64,000 nucleotides of DNA from Brachynemurus nebulosus. Lineage: Eukaryota > Arthropoda > Insecta > Neuroptera > Myrmeleontidae. Every line of letters starts with the position of its first letter. Position 1 is the first letter of the stretch. Made by a program: the position numbers and the translations under genes. The stretch covers positions 35,748,413-35,812,412 of the forward strand of contig JAPWDM010000007.1 of NCBI GenBank assembly GCA_035578155.1. Direction: 5' to 3'. Below the pieces are notes generated by a model, which did not search any database, was not told the DNA's origin, and saw only the letters and a program-made list of their open reading frames with translations. This document shows positions 12,923-23,752 of this stretch, piece after piece.

Positions 12923-13590
12923 GAGGGTATTCTAGTCTAAATATTCGAAAAAAATTGATTTTTTTTCTTCATATTTACGAAGTCCAGACCTTGAAGAATA
13001 AGCCTCTAAAAGGATTTACGGAAATTCGAATTATTTTCGGAGTATTTCAGTGTTAAATTCAAATTTTTAATAAAATTACTCGAAACTACTTTTTTCGGTA
13101 CGATTGACATGATATCTCAAGTTCGAATGCATCGATTTACTTGAAATTTGGTACAGACCTTCTTAATACTACCAAAATTGATCTAATGTAGGGGTTTTTG
13201 GAATTTTTTTTTTTACTATTTTTAAAAAATTTTCAAAGTTGCAAAAGGAGGCGAAAAAATGATTTTTTTCTTTTTAAATGGGCGCCATTTTGTGAAAAAA
13301 TTTATTTTTTTTAAATCGGCTAGGTTCAACTTATTCTACATTCTTGTTTATTAAGAATTAAGTAAAAATTATGTTTCAGATCAGCAGGGGAGTTACAATC
13401 ACGTCAACGAGGAGACACCTTTTTTTTGAGTCCCCACTTTGCCGGCCTGTGCCGATTTCAATTTTGAATTTTTATAAATTTTTATACTTTTCAAATGTCA
13501 ATAAAAAAACTGTTTTAAAAAATGGATACTAAAAATGTTTACTGTTTTCTTTTTTATTAATAAATCGAGCCTCTAGACTAGAATACCCCC
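12923..13590. mobile_element. TTAA-flanked MITE family A, copy 1 (668 bp)
   Basis: Ends GAGGGTATTCTAGTCTAAA (left) and CTCTAGACTAGAATACCCCC (right) are inverted repeats and are flanked by TTAA at 12919-12922 and 13591-13594. The interior aligns with copies at 27124-27810 (inverted) and 60171-61145. Shared landmarks are GATATCTCAAGTTC, CCTTCTTAATACTA and GCCATTTTGTGAAAAAA. Non-coding, so mobilised in trans if at all. Confidence 0.85.
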
Positions 13591-13996
13591 TTAATTTTGG
13601 TAAAAATGAAAATAACGAATTCCAAAACCTATAATTTGCTTGCCAGTTCTTCACTTATCATTTTATTTACGGTTTTTTGGGGAACTGAAAAATTTTAGTA
13701 AATATTATGACGTTCAAACCACAATACAATTTTTCATATTCAAAAAATAAAGACTTATTTTCAAAAATTATCATTAATAAAAATGAATTTCTTACATTTT
13801 TCTGGCATGTCGGAAACACCTTTGTATGTAGATTATCCGGCACACGAAAGCGTTGTCAAAACCGGTTCCGCAACGCATGCGTCGTTGCATCTAACAATTT
13901 TCGCGCATTTATAAATCTTTGACGGGCAAAATAGTTTTAAAAGTCGTGTCCGTCAGTTCAGAATTTTGTGTTTATTTTGATTTCAATGTTATAAAA

Positions 13997-16900
13997 ATGT
14001 CGACAAAAAAGCAAACATCATTATTTAAATATTTTAATACACCACCAAGTGCAAAAAAAGGAAAATCAGAGGCAAAAAATGAAATTGTCGAACAAAAATC
14101 GACAGTTATAGATGGTAAAAATTAATAAATGATTTTCCGTGAAAGGATTTTTAACCGAAAACGATTTGATTTATAGAACCATCCACACCGAAAACTTCGC
14201 GAAAATCTAAACGCGCGTTAGCGATGAATTCAGACAGTGACGAGGATGTGTCACCCGTGAAACCGTCAGCAAAAAAACGTTCGAAAATCATCACCAGCGA
14301 TGACGATGATGACGACGAACAAGAACCGACCACGTCAGACTCCACAAAATCGTCACTGTCAAAATTTGCATACGCCGAAAACAGTGACAAAGACGCGGAT
14401 ATCAGTTCGGGGGTAACGCCGAAGATGCCACCGCCGAAGGCGTCACAATTACCGCACATTCAACTCACCACCGACAAAATGAAAACGTGCCACGAGAATA
14501 TACCGTTTATTCGACCGGAAAATATACGCGATAAGCACGGACGAAGACCCACGGACCCGGATTACGATCCGAGAACGCTGTACGTGCCAAGCAGTTTCCT
14601 GGAGAAGTTGACGCCAGCGGTCAGACAGTGGTGGATCATGAAACAGGATCATTACGATTGTATTCTGTTCTTTAAAGTTGGCAAATTTTATGAGTTGTAT
14701 CATATGGACGCGATTGTCGGTTTCGAAGAGCTGGGGCTCACCTATATGAAAGTTAGTGTAGCCATTTAGTCGATTGTCGGGATTGTTCGATCTTTTTTGG
14801 CAAATTTCGTGGTCACTTTCGCAGTTAAATTTTGCCAGACGTCACCAATATTTTAAATAATTAAAAACACATACACATTTTTAATAAAAATAATAACAAT
14901 AATTACAATAACAATAAAGGGTATAGCTACATAAGCATAGGAAAATGGCCCCCATGGCCGATGTCTGTAATAATATATGTAGTGACATTGGTACCCCAAG
15001 TGATTACCAAATACAGGGTCATTGACCTTTAACCTTGACTTGTCCTTGAGATATTAACCAAAATATGTTTTAGTGCTGTAATTTTTCAAACTCAATTTTC
15101 TCGAAAACTATAACACCTAGAAAAACAAAACCGACGCCAAAATTTAGATAATATTTGGGACTATATTATATATATTTTTGACATTTTTCCCTAAATTTTA
15201 AAAGTTCAAAATAATTGCATTAAAAATATTTTTTATTTTTTAGTATGGTTCTGGTAAACTTACACCTTTCAAAAAAATACAGAATATGGCTTATCTTATC
15301 TACTTACACCATGCCAAAATTCATTAAAATCGAAAATGCGCTTTTTGAGTAATAAATAATTTATTGAGTATATGTTATGTATTACGTTAACCCTATAAGA
15401 GAATGATTAAAATAACTGTATAAAGAATAATTATTAATTTTTTTGTACAGTTCTAGAATACTTACATCGTTCAAAAAAATGTAGTATATAGCTTAACCTT
15501 TCTTTCTGCGTATACCATACCAAGGCTCAAGTATCTCGCAAATATCCTAAATAATATATCACACTTGCAACATGAGCACAGCATCCAACCGTTCGATTAC
15601 CATTCGGACAATTGCAACAGTACCGGCAAATTCCTTCAATATTGTTAGAATTAGGAAGATAATCAATAAATATCAGATAATTATTATTGTTTATATGCCG
15701 TGACCGAACATTTAACTTTATAATATTTGGAGTTTGCTTCGTTTGTAATATATGCAAAACGTTATTCTTGTCGTCCATTATTTCAGCCAGATATGAAACA
15801 GCTAATGGAAACTGATAGGAACCTGTAAACAACATTTTTAATTGTACTTCAGTTAGTCTGGGAAAATCTAAAATATTACACGAAGCAAACTCCAAATATT
15901 ATAAAGTTAAATGTTCGGTCACGGCATATAAACAATAAATATTATCGGGTACTGTTACAAATTCGCCGGTACTGTTACAATTGTCCGAATGGTAATCGAA
16001 CGGTTGGATGCTGTGCTCATGTTGCAAGTGTGATATATTATTTAGGATATTTGCGAGATATTTGTCTCGCATTGTACGACCAGCTGAAATATTATCGAAA
16101 ATATTTTTAAATGAATCGATTAATGTGGTCATAAATGAAAACAGTGATGACGACGATTGAAATCATCAGTAGGTAAAAATAAAAATATGTAGTTTCTATA
16201 ATCAGAAAATGTTGCCTTTGTGGTTAATAACTACCATACACTCAATAAATTAATTATTTCTTAAAAAGCGCCTCTTCGATTTTGATGAGCCTTGGTATGG
16301 TATATGTAGAAAGAAAGGTTAAGCTATATACTACATTTTTTTGAACGATGTAAGTATTCTAGAAATGTACAAAAAAATTAATAATTATTCTTTATACAAT
16401 TATTTTAATCATTCTCTTATACGGTTAACGTAATACATAACATATACTCAATAAATTATTTATTACTCAAAAAGCGCATCTTCGATTTTAATGAATTTTG
16501 GCATGGTGTAAGTAGATAAGATAAGCCATATTCTGTATTTTTTTTGAAAGGTGTAAGTTTACCAGAACCATACTAAAAAATAAAAAATATTTTTAATGCA
16601 ATTATTTTGAACTTGTAAAATTTAGGGAAAAATGTCAAAAAAATATATAATATAGTCCCAAATATTATCTAAATTTTGGCGTCGGTTTTGTTTTTCTAGG
16701 TGTTATAGTTTTCGAGAAAATTGAGTTTGAAAAATTACAGCACTAAAACATATTTTGGTTAATATCTCAAGGACAAGTCAAGGTTAAGGGTCAATGACCC
16801 TGTATTTGGTAATCACTTGGGGTACCAATGTCACTACATATATTATTACAGACATCGGCCATGGGGGCCATTTTCCTATGCTTATGTAGCTATACCCTTT

Positions 16901-19900
16901 ATATAAAAAATAATTAATTATATGAATTGTGAGGTCATTTTCGCAGGTAAATTTTGCCAGGTGCCACCAATATTTTTAAAAAATTAAAAACACATTTTTA
17001 ATAAAAATAACAATAAATTTAGTACAAATTTAGTAAAACAAAATAATTAGTTACACGAATTTTGAGGTCATTTTCGCAGTTAAATTTTGCCACGCGCCAT
17101 CAATATGTTTAATGAATTAAAAATATGAACATTTTTAATAAAAGCGATAACAATAAATACATTAACAATAAATTTATATAAAAAATAATTAGTTATATGA
17201 ATTTTGAGGTCATTTTCGCAGTTTTGCCAGGTGTCACCAATATTTTAAATAATTAATAAAAACACACACATTTTTAATATAATAACAATAAATTTATATA
17301 AAAAATAATTAGTTATATGAAATTTAGGGCAACTTCCCGCACTGTGGCTTCCCGGAAATGGCGTACGGGCGTATGTCAGCTGCGCTCGCCGAGAAGGGTT
17401 ATAAAGTGGCCCGCGTGGAACAAACCGAAACGCCGGAAATGATGTTGGAACGTGTTAAAAACGAGTCCGGCAAAAAAATTAAGGCTGTCAAACGGGAAAT
17501 TTGTCAGATTACAACAAGTGCAACTCAAGTGTACAACACACAGGATTCAGCACCAAGTCAAAGTAATGCCAAATACTTATTGGCAATATGTGAAAAGGTG
17601 TGCTTGGTCAAAAGAAGTTTCACTTCTGATATTTTTTATTGAATTTTTCAATTTTTACGCCAGGTAACACCAATTGATAGCCGCGGTTTCAGGACAACTT
17701 GCACGTACGGCGTCTGTTTCGTCGAGACATCACTCGGTGAATTTCATATCGGCCAGTTTGACGATGATATCCATCGTTCGTCGCTGTATCTCCTGGTGAC
17801 TCAATTTCCTCCAGCATTGGTAACTGAAAAAATTGAAAAAAAAAAAACTCTCAGAAATATTGTAAATGGCCACTTCTGTTGCAGATTTTGTATCCAAAAG
17901 GTGAAAATGGCCCTTCGGAAGCGACACGTAACATTTTCAATTCCACTTTCTTGGCCGGCGTCAAACAAGAACCGCTGGTACCTTTAAAAGAATTCTTAAC
18001 TCCCTCGGATACGATCAAATGTATCCTAGAAAATAAATACTTCGAAGATGCCGAGGGGAATTTACGTTGGCCCCCCGCCTTACAAACGATGCTGGACGGT
18101 GACGGTTTCAGTGTAACGTCACGACCGGAATTTGCATTGGCATTGTCGGCATTCGGGGCTGTCACGTGGTTTTTGAACTATTCGAAATTGGACGATCAAC
18201 TGTTAACGATGCGTAATATGAAAGTGTACGAGCCGGTTATTTTGCAAGATGGCGTCATACGTGGATCGAATATGATTTTGGACGCGATCACGCTATATCA
18301 TTTGCGGATTGTGGATCGCTCGGGCAGTTTGTACGATAAATTGAACTATTGTCAAACGGCTTTTGGTAAAAGGTAAAAAATCGTTATAGTTCGAGCGACT
18401 CTAAACTAGAGATGATCGATATATCGATAAATGTTATTTTATAACTAGTATAGAAAGATAACAGTTATCGTCAATAACTGGAATACCCAATAACTGGTTA
18501 CTTAAATAACTCCTTTGGAAATATCGATAACATAGGTCAATATTAATATATTCGAAAGCAAGGATCACAGTAATTTATTTTAACCACCTACGAAGAATTT
18601 CAAAATAATAACGCCCCAGCCGAGTTACACATTTTCTATTGTAGCATATTTCCTCATTGATTTTTAAAAAACCCTTAAAAATGAACTATTGTCTATTGTA
18701 CAGTTATCTATTTGTATTTGTAATTTTGTATCCGTAAAATTGTTAAAATTGTGTATATAAAGTCTAAATCCTTGTATAGACAAGTATTTGAACAGATATT
18801 GCAGTACAATAAAGCAAAAAATGTTCTTTAGTATCCGTCAGTATTATAGATCTGTGCATATTTCACTAACAGAACCGTTTATACGCATATCGAATATCTT
18901 ACAATATGTTAAAATATCCAAATACCATACTAGTTATTATAATAACTGTTATAAATAACAGTTATTTTTCAGTAACTGTTATTGCAATAACAGTTATTAG
19001 AAAGTAACCGTTTAGCTCATCTCTACTCTAAACGTATAGATGGATAACATAATACATATAATATAATTTTAATTTTTTTTTAAATATTTTTGCTTCCGAG
19101 ATTACTAAAGTGGCGGAAGCATTGTGATCACTTTTGAAAAATAAAAAAATTTTTCCCTCCAAAATAAAATTTTTTACGCAAATTTTACGTTTTAGAGCTT
19201 CCTGAACAATTTTGGTTTGGTGTCTGTCCGTCTGTGTGTCGCCAGTTTGCACCAAGTGGCATAACTCCTGAACTATTCGATTGTTTTTAATTGAAATTTT
19301 CAGAAATTATGCAATTTGGTTGCTAGATGGTCCCCTATGAATTTAAACGAAATCGGAGTAACGGTAGCTACGCCGCTACCATGTCATTCCATTAACGTAC
19401 TAAATTGCACCAAGTGGCATAACTTCTGAACTATTCAATTCTTTTTCATGAAATTGTCAGAAATTATGCGGTCTGGTTCATAGATGGTCCCCTACAAATT
19501 TCATTGCATTCGGAGTAATAGTATCCACGGCGCTACCATGAAATCCCATTAAAAGTCAATATCTTATTTACTGCTAGTCCCATTTCGTTCAATTTTTTTA
19601 TGAATCGTTTTGTTTATTTATTTTTGTTTATATACCTATATTAAATTATACAAAGATATATTGGAATTTAATTACCAAGGTGCTTTTTCGAGTACGAGGA
19701 AGCTATGTGCCCCACCCCATTGGCAGCGTATTTATCACTTTATTGCTATTGGTATTGTGTTTGTTTTTAACTACAAACTTTTCTTGATCTTATCTCAATT
19801 TCTTTTAAGATTACTACGCATGTGGGTCTGTAGCCCTCTGTGCGACATAGCCGCAATCAAAGAGCGCCAGGAAGCCGTTAGCGAATTGATAAATATGGGC

Positions 19901-22164
19901 GAGGATGACATGAAGAAGCTAATCCATGCTCAAAAACTGCTGAAAAGTTTACCAGATTTGGAACGGTTGTTGACGCGTATACACGCGCTTGGCAATAAGA
20001 CGCGCAACTCAAAACATCCGGACAGTCGTGCCATCTTGTTTGAGGAGAAGAAATATTCGAAAAAGAAAATTGGCGATTTCATCGCCACTTTACAGGGATT
20101 CGAACGACTCGAAGAAATACTCAAATGTTTCAATACGACGTCCCCACTTCTACGTCGCATCACTCAATTACCACCGGAAGGAAATTTCCCGGAACTGAAA
20201 CCTATCCTACAATTTTTTCAGCGCGCTTTTGATCGACAGAAAGCGAAAGAGGACGGGAGAATTTTACCGCCACGTAATATTGACGAGGCGTACGACGAAG
20301 TTCTGGCAGCCAAGGGTGAACTTCTGGACGAATTGGAGAATTATCGTAAAGAGCAAGAGGAATTCTTTAGATGCAAAGTTGGTTAAATGTTTCTTTGTAC
20401 TTTTTTCTGGGTTATAACTGAATTTACTGCTCGATTTCTAGGTTTCATATTTTGGATCGGATCGTAAACGGTATCAGCTCGAAGTGCCTGTCGATAAGGC
20501 GTCAAAAGCCACACGACAATATCAACTGGAGGGCACCCGTAAAGGATTCAAACGATTCTCCACCGCCGAAACGAAACGAATGCTCGCGGAAATGCAAGCG
20601 CTCGAGGAGAAAGAACGTATCATTGTCCAGGATGTCGCGAGACGGTTATTCGAGAAATTCAGTCAGCATTTCGAGAGATGGAATCAAGCGATTTATTGTA
20701 TCTCAGTACTGGACGTACTCATGGCATTGGCGCAGTATTCGAACTCCGAAGCCGTGATGTGTTTACCAAACGTAACGAAAGCTGACGGTGTCGAGGTTTG
20801 TAAATGTAGTAGAACAAATCAGGACGTTCATTTTTCAAAAATAAAAATTTAAAATTGTTTTTTTGTTTTTTTTAGCCATTCATCGAAATCGTGGAGGGTC
20901 GTCACCCGTTAATCAGTTCCGCGAAATTCATCCCCAACGACACCAGTCTCGGAAAAAATGGCGTATCTCACATGCTCATACTGACCGGACCGAATATGGG
21001 CGGAAAATCAACGCTAATGCGACAAGTCTCTCTAATTTCCATTTTGGCTCAAATTGTAAGACTCAAATACATTCAAACACCCCGAAAATCACTTTAAATT
21101 TATTTGTTCTAAGGGATGCTACGTCCCAGACTCAAATATATTCAAAAACTCTGAGAATCACTTTTAAATTAGACTATTCTAAGGGATGCTACGTCCCAGA
21201 CTCAAATATATTCAAAAACTCTGATAATCACTTCTAAATTAGACTTATTTGTTCTAAGGGATGCTACGTCCCAGACTCAAATATATTCAAACACCCCAAG
21301 AATCACTCTAAAATTAAATTTATTTGTTCTAAGGGATGCTACGTCCTAGACTCAAATATATTGAAAAACTCTGAGAATCACTTCTAAATTAAACTTATTC
21401 GTTCTAAGGGATGCTACGTCCCAGACTCAAATATATTCAAAAACTCTGAGAATCATTTCGAAATTAAACTTATTTGTTCTAAGGGATGCTACGTCCCAGA
21501 CTCAAATATATTCAAACACCCCAAGAATCACTCTAAAATTAAATTTATTTGTTCTTAGGGATGCTACGTCCCAGCCGAGGAGTGTAATTTAACCGTAATC
21601 GATCGTATCTTCACCCGAATTGGCGCCCGGGACGAAATTATCCAAGGCAGTTCAACGTTCCTGGTCGAACTGAAGGAGACCAACGCCATTTTGAAATATG
21701 CCACACGTCACAGTCTAATCTTACTTGACGAATTGGGCCGCGGCACTTCCACGTACGATGGCACGTCAATTGCCGCAGGCGTGGTCCGGTACATTGCCGA
21801 TCGGAAATACCGGACCATGTTTTCCACGCACTACCATCAAATTATGGATTCGTATCGACAGATTCCGGACGTGTCGTTCGGGCACATGACATGTTTAGTG
21901 GAGACGGACGAGTCGGGTGACGTGAAGGAAGATCGCGTCACGTTCTTGTACAAATTGGCACCGGGATCGTGTCCGAAATCGTACGGTTTCAATACGGCCC
22001 GATTGGCCGGACTGCCGGACACGGTGATACGTAAAGGATTGACCGTATCGCAGAATTTCGAAACGGAAATGCACAATATTCGAAAGTATATTGAATTGTT
22101 GAAATTGGGGCCAGCCGTGTCGGATATGCGAAAATTTGTTACAAATTTGCTTACAGCCAATTGA
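13997..22164 (+). CDS. MSH6: DNA mismatch repair protein MSH6 (9 exons, 1104 aa)
   Basis: Partner of MSH2 in MutS-alpha, which recognises base mismatches and small loops. Exons, all in phase: 13997-14114, 14177-14751, 17328-17597, 17664-17819, 17885-18372, 19810-20377, 20442-20795, 20876-21055, 21559-22164 (TGA). Residues 6-13 (QTSLFKYF) are a PCNA-binding PIP box. An acidic, serine-rich linker follows, with no PWWP domain. The mismatch-reading Phe-X-Glu motif lies in [13 protein letters not shown] at the end of exon 2. MutS core and lever follow ([15 protein letters not shown] spans the exon 5/6 junction). The ATPase has Walker [10 protein letters not shown] (exon 8), and Walker B and signature [16 protein letters not shown] (exon 9). 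Human MSH6 is about 1360 aa; the difference is mostly the missing PWWP region. Introns 2, 5 and 8 hold a snap-back transposon, a hAT element and a tandem array of decoy splice acceptors. An AATAAA follows at 22282. Confidence 0.95.
14917..16899. mobile_element. Snap-back (inverted-duplicated) DNA transposon fragment in MSH6 intron 2
   Basis: The two ends AAGGGTATAGCTACATAAGC (14917) and GCTTATGTAGCTATACCCTT (16899) are inverted. The inverted similarity runs inward for over 600 bp and resumes at the centre (to about 15741 and from 15881). TA occurs on both sides (14915-14916 and 16900-16901), which is compatible with a TA target but could be chance. Both arms carry the same SWIM zinc-finger coding fragment in opposite orientation. 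This suggests two inverted copies of one end of a larger transposon. The superfamily is undecided: SWIM fingers suggest Mutator-like, yet no 8-9-bp target duplication was seen. Confidence 0.8.
15527..15895 (-). pseudogene. Transposon-derived SWIM zinc-finger fragment (122 aa frame)
   Basis: The frame ends with [19 protein letters not shown] and [13 protein letters not shown], a SWIM finger (C-x-C, spacer, C-x-H). SWIM fingers occur in transposase-associated proteins. No catalytic domain is present. An opposite-strand copy of the finger reads at 15972-16060 on + ([16 protein letters not shown]). A second - frame at 15899-16132 is the antisense of that copy and not a gene. Judged a gene fragment trapped in a snap-back element. 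Confidence 0.7.
18407..19025. mobile_element. hAT-type non-autonomous element (619 bp) in MSH6 intron 5
   Basis: Starts TAGAGATGATCGATATATCG and ends AGCTCATCTCTA, short imperfect inverted ends. It is flanked by the perfect 8-bp duplication CTCTAAAC (18399-18406 and 19026-19033), the size expected of hAT elements. The interior is rich in AACAGTTATT-type motifs and has no transposase frame. Confidence 0.85.
19250..19552 (+). repeat. Two-copy tandem repeat, period 158 bp, MSH6 intron 5
   Basis: CACCAAGTGGCATAACT at 19250 recurs at 19408. Each copy continues through AGAAATTATGC, AGATGGTCCCCTA and ends with GCTACCATG. The segment just upstream (GTCTGTCCGTCTGTGTG) looks like a dispersed insect repeat. 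No open frame of interest. Confidence 0.75.
21056..21558 (+). repeat. 75-bp tandem array carrying duplicated splice acceptors, MSH6 intron 8
   Basis: The whole intron is a tandem array. Exon-start copies GGATGCTACGTCC begin at 21114, 21184, 21259, 21334, 21409 and 21484, and the genuine exon begins at 21559. Spacing is 70 and then 75 bp throughout. Each unit holds CTCAAATATATTCAAA, GAATCACT, TTATTTGTTCTAAG and then the first 16 or so bases of exon 9 (one unit has CCTAG for CCCAG). The decoys end in AAG. The real acceptor ends in TAG. Confidence 0.95.
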
Positions 22165-22195
22165 ATTGTTATTTTTTTCTTTGTATGTTCCTTTT

Positions 22196-23114
22196 ACCGG
22201 AAAGAAGTTGGTACTACCGGAAGTTGTGTTTCCCCTAAATTGTTCCAGTAGAAACTTAATAATTTAGTTGCAATAATTTTAAATAAAAAATTTCGTTACA
22301 CCAAGAAATTGCCCTGTTTGCAAATATTGGATGCGTTCGCCAGAGATATATTCCGTAATCATGGTGGCCACATTACTGAAAAACGTGGAAATGTCAGGGA
22401 ATTTCAGACTTTCTGGAAAAGTCAGGGAATTTTAGCAGAAGACTGGAAAAAAATTGATTTTTATAATTTTGTTTATTTAGGGATAAAACTTCAATTAACA
22501 TTTTTCACTTCTTTTGAGATTAGATTTCAAAATTTCATTTTTAAATCGTGGATTTCATTTTTTTTTTTTTTGCTCTTCATTTACTCTTTTTTTTTTTAGG
22601 AAAAGTGTTAAGAAGTTATTAAGAAATTTTTTTTAGCTTTTTGGGGCGACATTTTTCACAAAATAGTTAGGGAATTTTTTTAATAAAATTTCTGGAAAAC
22701 CTGGAAAAGTCAGGGAATTTGATCTTTAAAAATCTGCAGTCATCATTGTAACATTACAAAACGAAGTTGCATCGGGGCAGATCAAGGAGTTTCGATTCCA
22801 AAAAAAAAAAAAAATGATTTCTGCGATTGTTTCTTATAAAACATTTTTCTCTGACGAACGCACTTTTTCTTAATAATTATTATCCCTAAATATATGCAAA
22901 CGACATACTTGATGTATGTGGAATTGCCTATATTTTGTAATAGTTGTGAATAAAATTAAAATTAAATTATTTTCTTAGAATTCTTAGAATTAGATGAAGC
23001 AGATTGAAAGCAGTTTATTTGTGTAAAGAAATTATACAAAAAAACAAAAAACAATGGACATATTATTTTATGGGTTAATAATTGGGAAGCTTCCGGTGCC
23101 AATTTCTTTCCGGT
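22196..23114. mobile_element. Element with ACCGGAAAGAAGTT inverted ends, MSH6 3' flank
   Basis: The left end ACCGGAAAGAAGTTGG and the right end CCAATTTCTTTCCGGT are inverted, 31 bp after the MSH6 stop. A relative with the same ends lies at 29255-29890. Their interiors share a segment (AATTGCCTATATTTTG here, inverted there). The middle holds unrelated sequence (about 22310-22740), probably a further insertion. No transposase. Confidence 0.65.
22282..22287 (+). promoter_or_regulatory. Candidate MSH6 polyadenylation signal AATAAA
   Basis: First AATAAA after the MSH6 stop (118 bp downstream). It lies inside the transposon-like element that starts at 22196, so the element may supply the 3' end of the transcript. 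Confidence 0.5.
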
Positions 23115-23752
23115 TTTCCTTTTTTTTTAAATGTGATAAATAAATAATTTTTAAAACAAAATTTGTGTTTTTCTGTACCCTAGCAAAAAAGGTCCTTAAT
23201 CCCAAAACGTTTGTCTCGCTTTTGACTCATTATTGATATTATTCTTAATAGTCTATATTACGTTTCAAAATAATTACACTCGCTTTAATTTTGTACGGAA
23301 TTTTTTGCTCAACAAACGACGAGTCAGAAATGCACGCCCGGACGTTGCTTTTAAACATCCCCGCAACGTTCGTTTCGCCATAATGCTGGTTTTTTTGCCT
23401 ACAAATTTATCATTACATTCAAAACTAAGTTCTAGAAATTTGTTTACATGATTTTAACGCGATTTTTTAAATATGGATGCTGTGTTTTTCTGGGTATTTT
23501 TCGGGGTTGAGGATGTAGTTTGTTGAACAAATGTGTAGTTTATGATCATTTTTGGATTGTGGAAGCGTGAAATGTGTTTATTTTTGCATTTTTGTGTGTG
23601 AAATGTTAGTCGCTTGTATTTTGTTGGTGTGTAAACGTGGTGAATGTGCTTCGAGATTCGTTTACGTGCATAAAAAAGTTCCTATTGGGTAGTGATGCGT
23701 CTTGCGTCTTGATTCAAATCCAAATGCAAGGTTGTTGTGGAGAAGTGCAAAC

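Larger units (their letters stand above)
14810..17327 (+). repeat. About 115-125-bp tandem repeat in MSH6 intron 2, split by a transposon
   Basis: Units share GAGGTCATTTTCGCAG, TTTTGCCAGG, CACCAATATTTT and AATAAAAATAACAATAAA. One unit lies left of the snap-back element (about 14810-14915) and three to four lie right of it (about 16905-17327). The last unit is truncated at TTATATGAAATTTAG, whose AG is the 3' splice site of MSH6 exon 3. The element at 14917-16899 therefore inserted inside the array. Confidence 0.8.

Noticed and set aside
15899..16132. - strand frame in the snap-back element
   Set aside because: It is the antisense of the inverted SWIM copy, not an independent gene.
17598..17663. 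MSH6 exon 3 continuing past 17597, or exon 4 beginning at the AG near 17692
   Set aside because: Only joining 17597 to 17664 keeps the frame and gives continuous family sequence ([21 protein letters not shown]).
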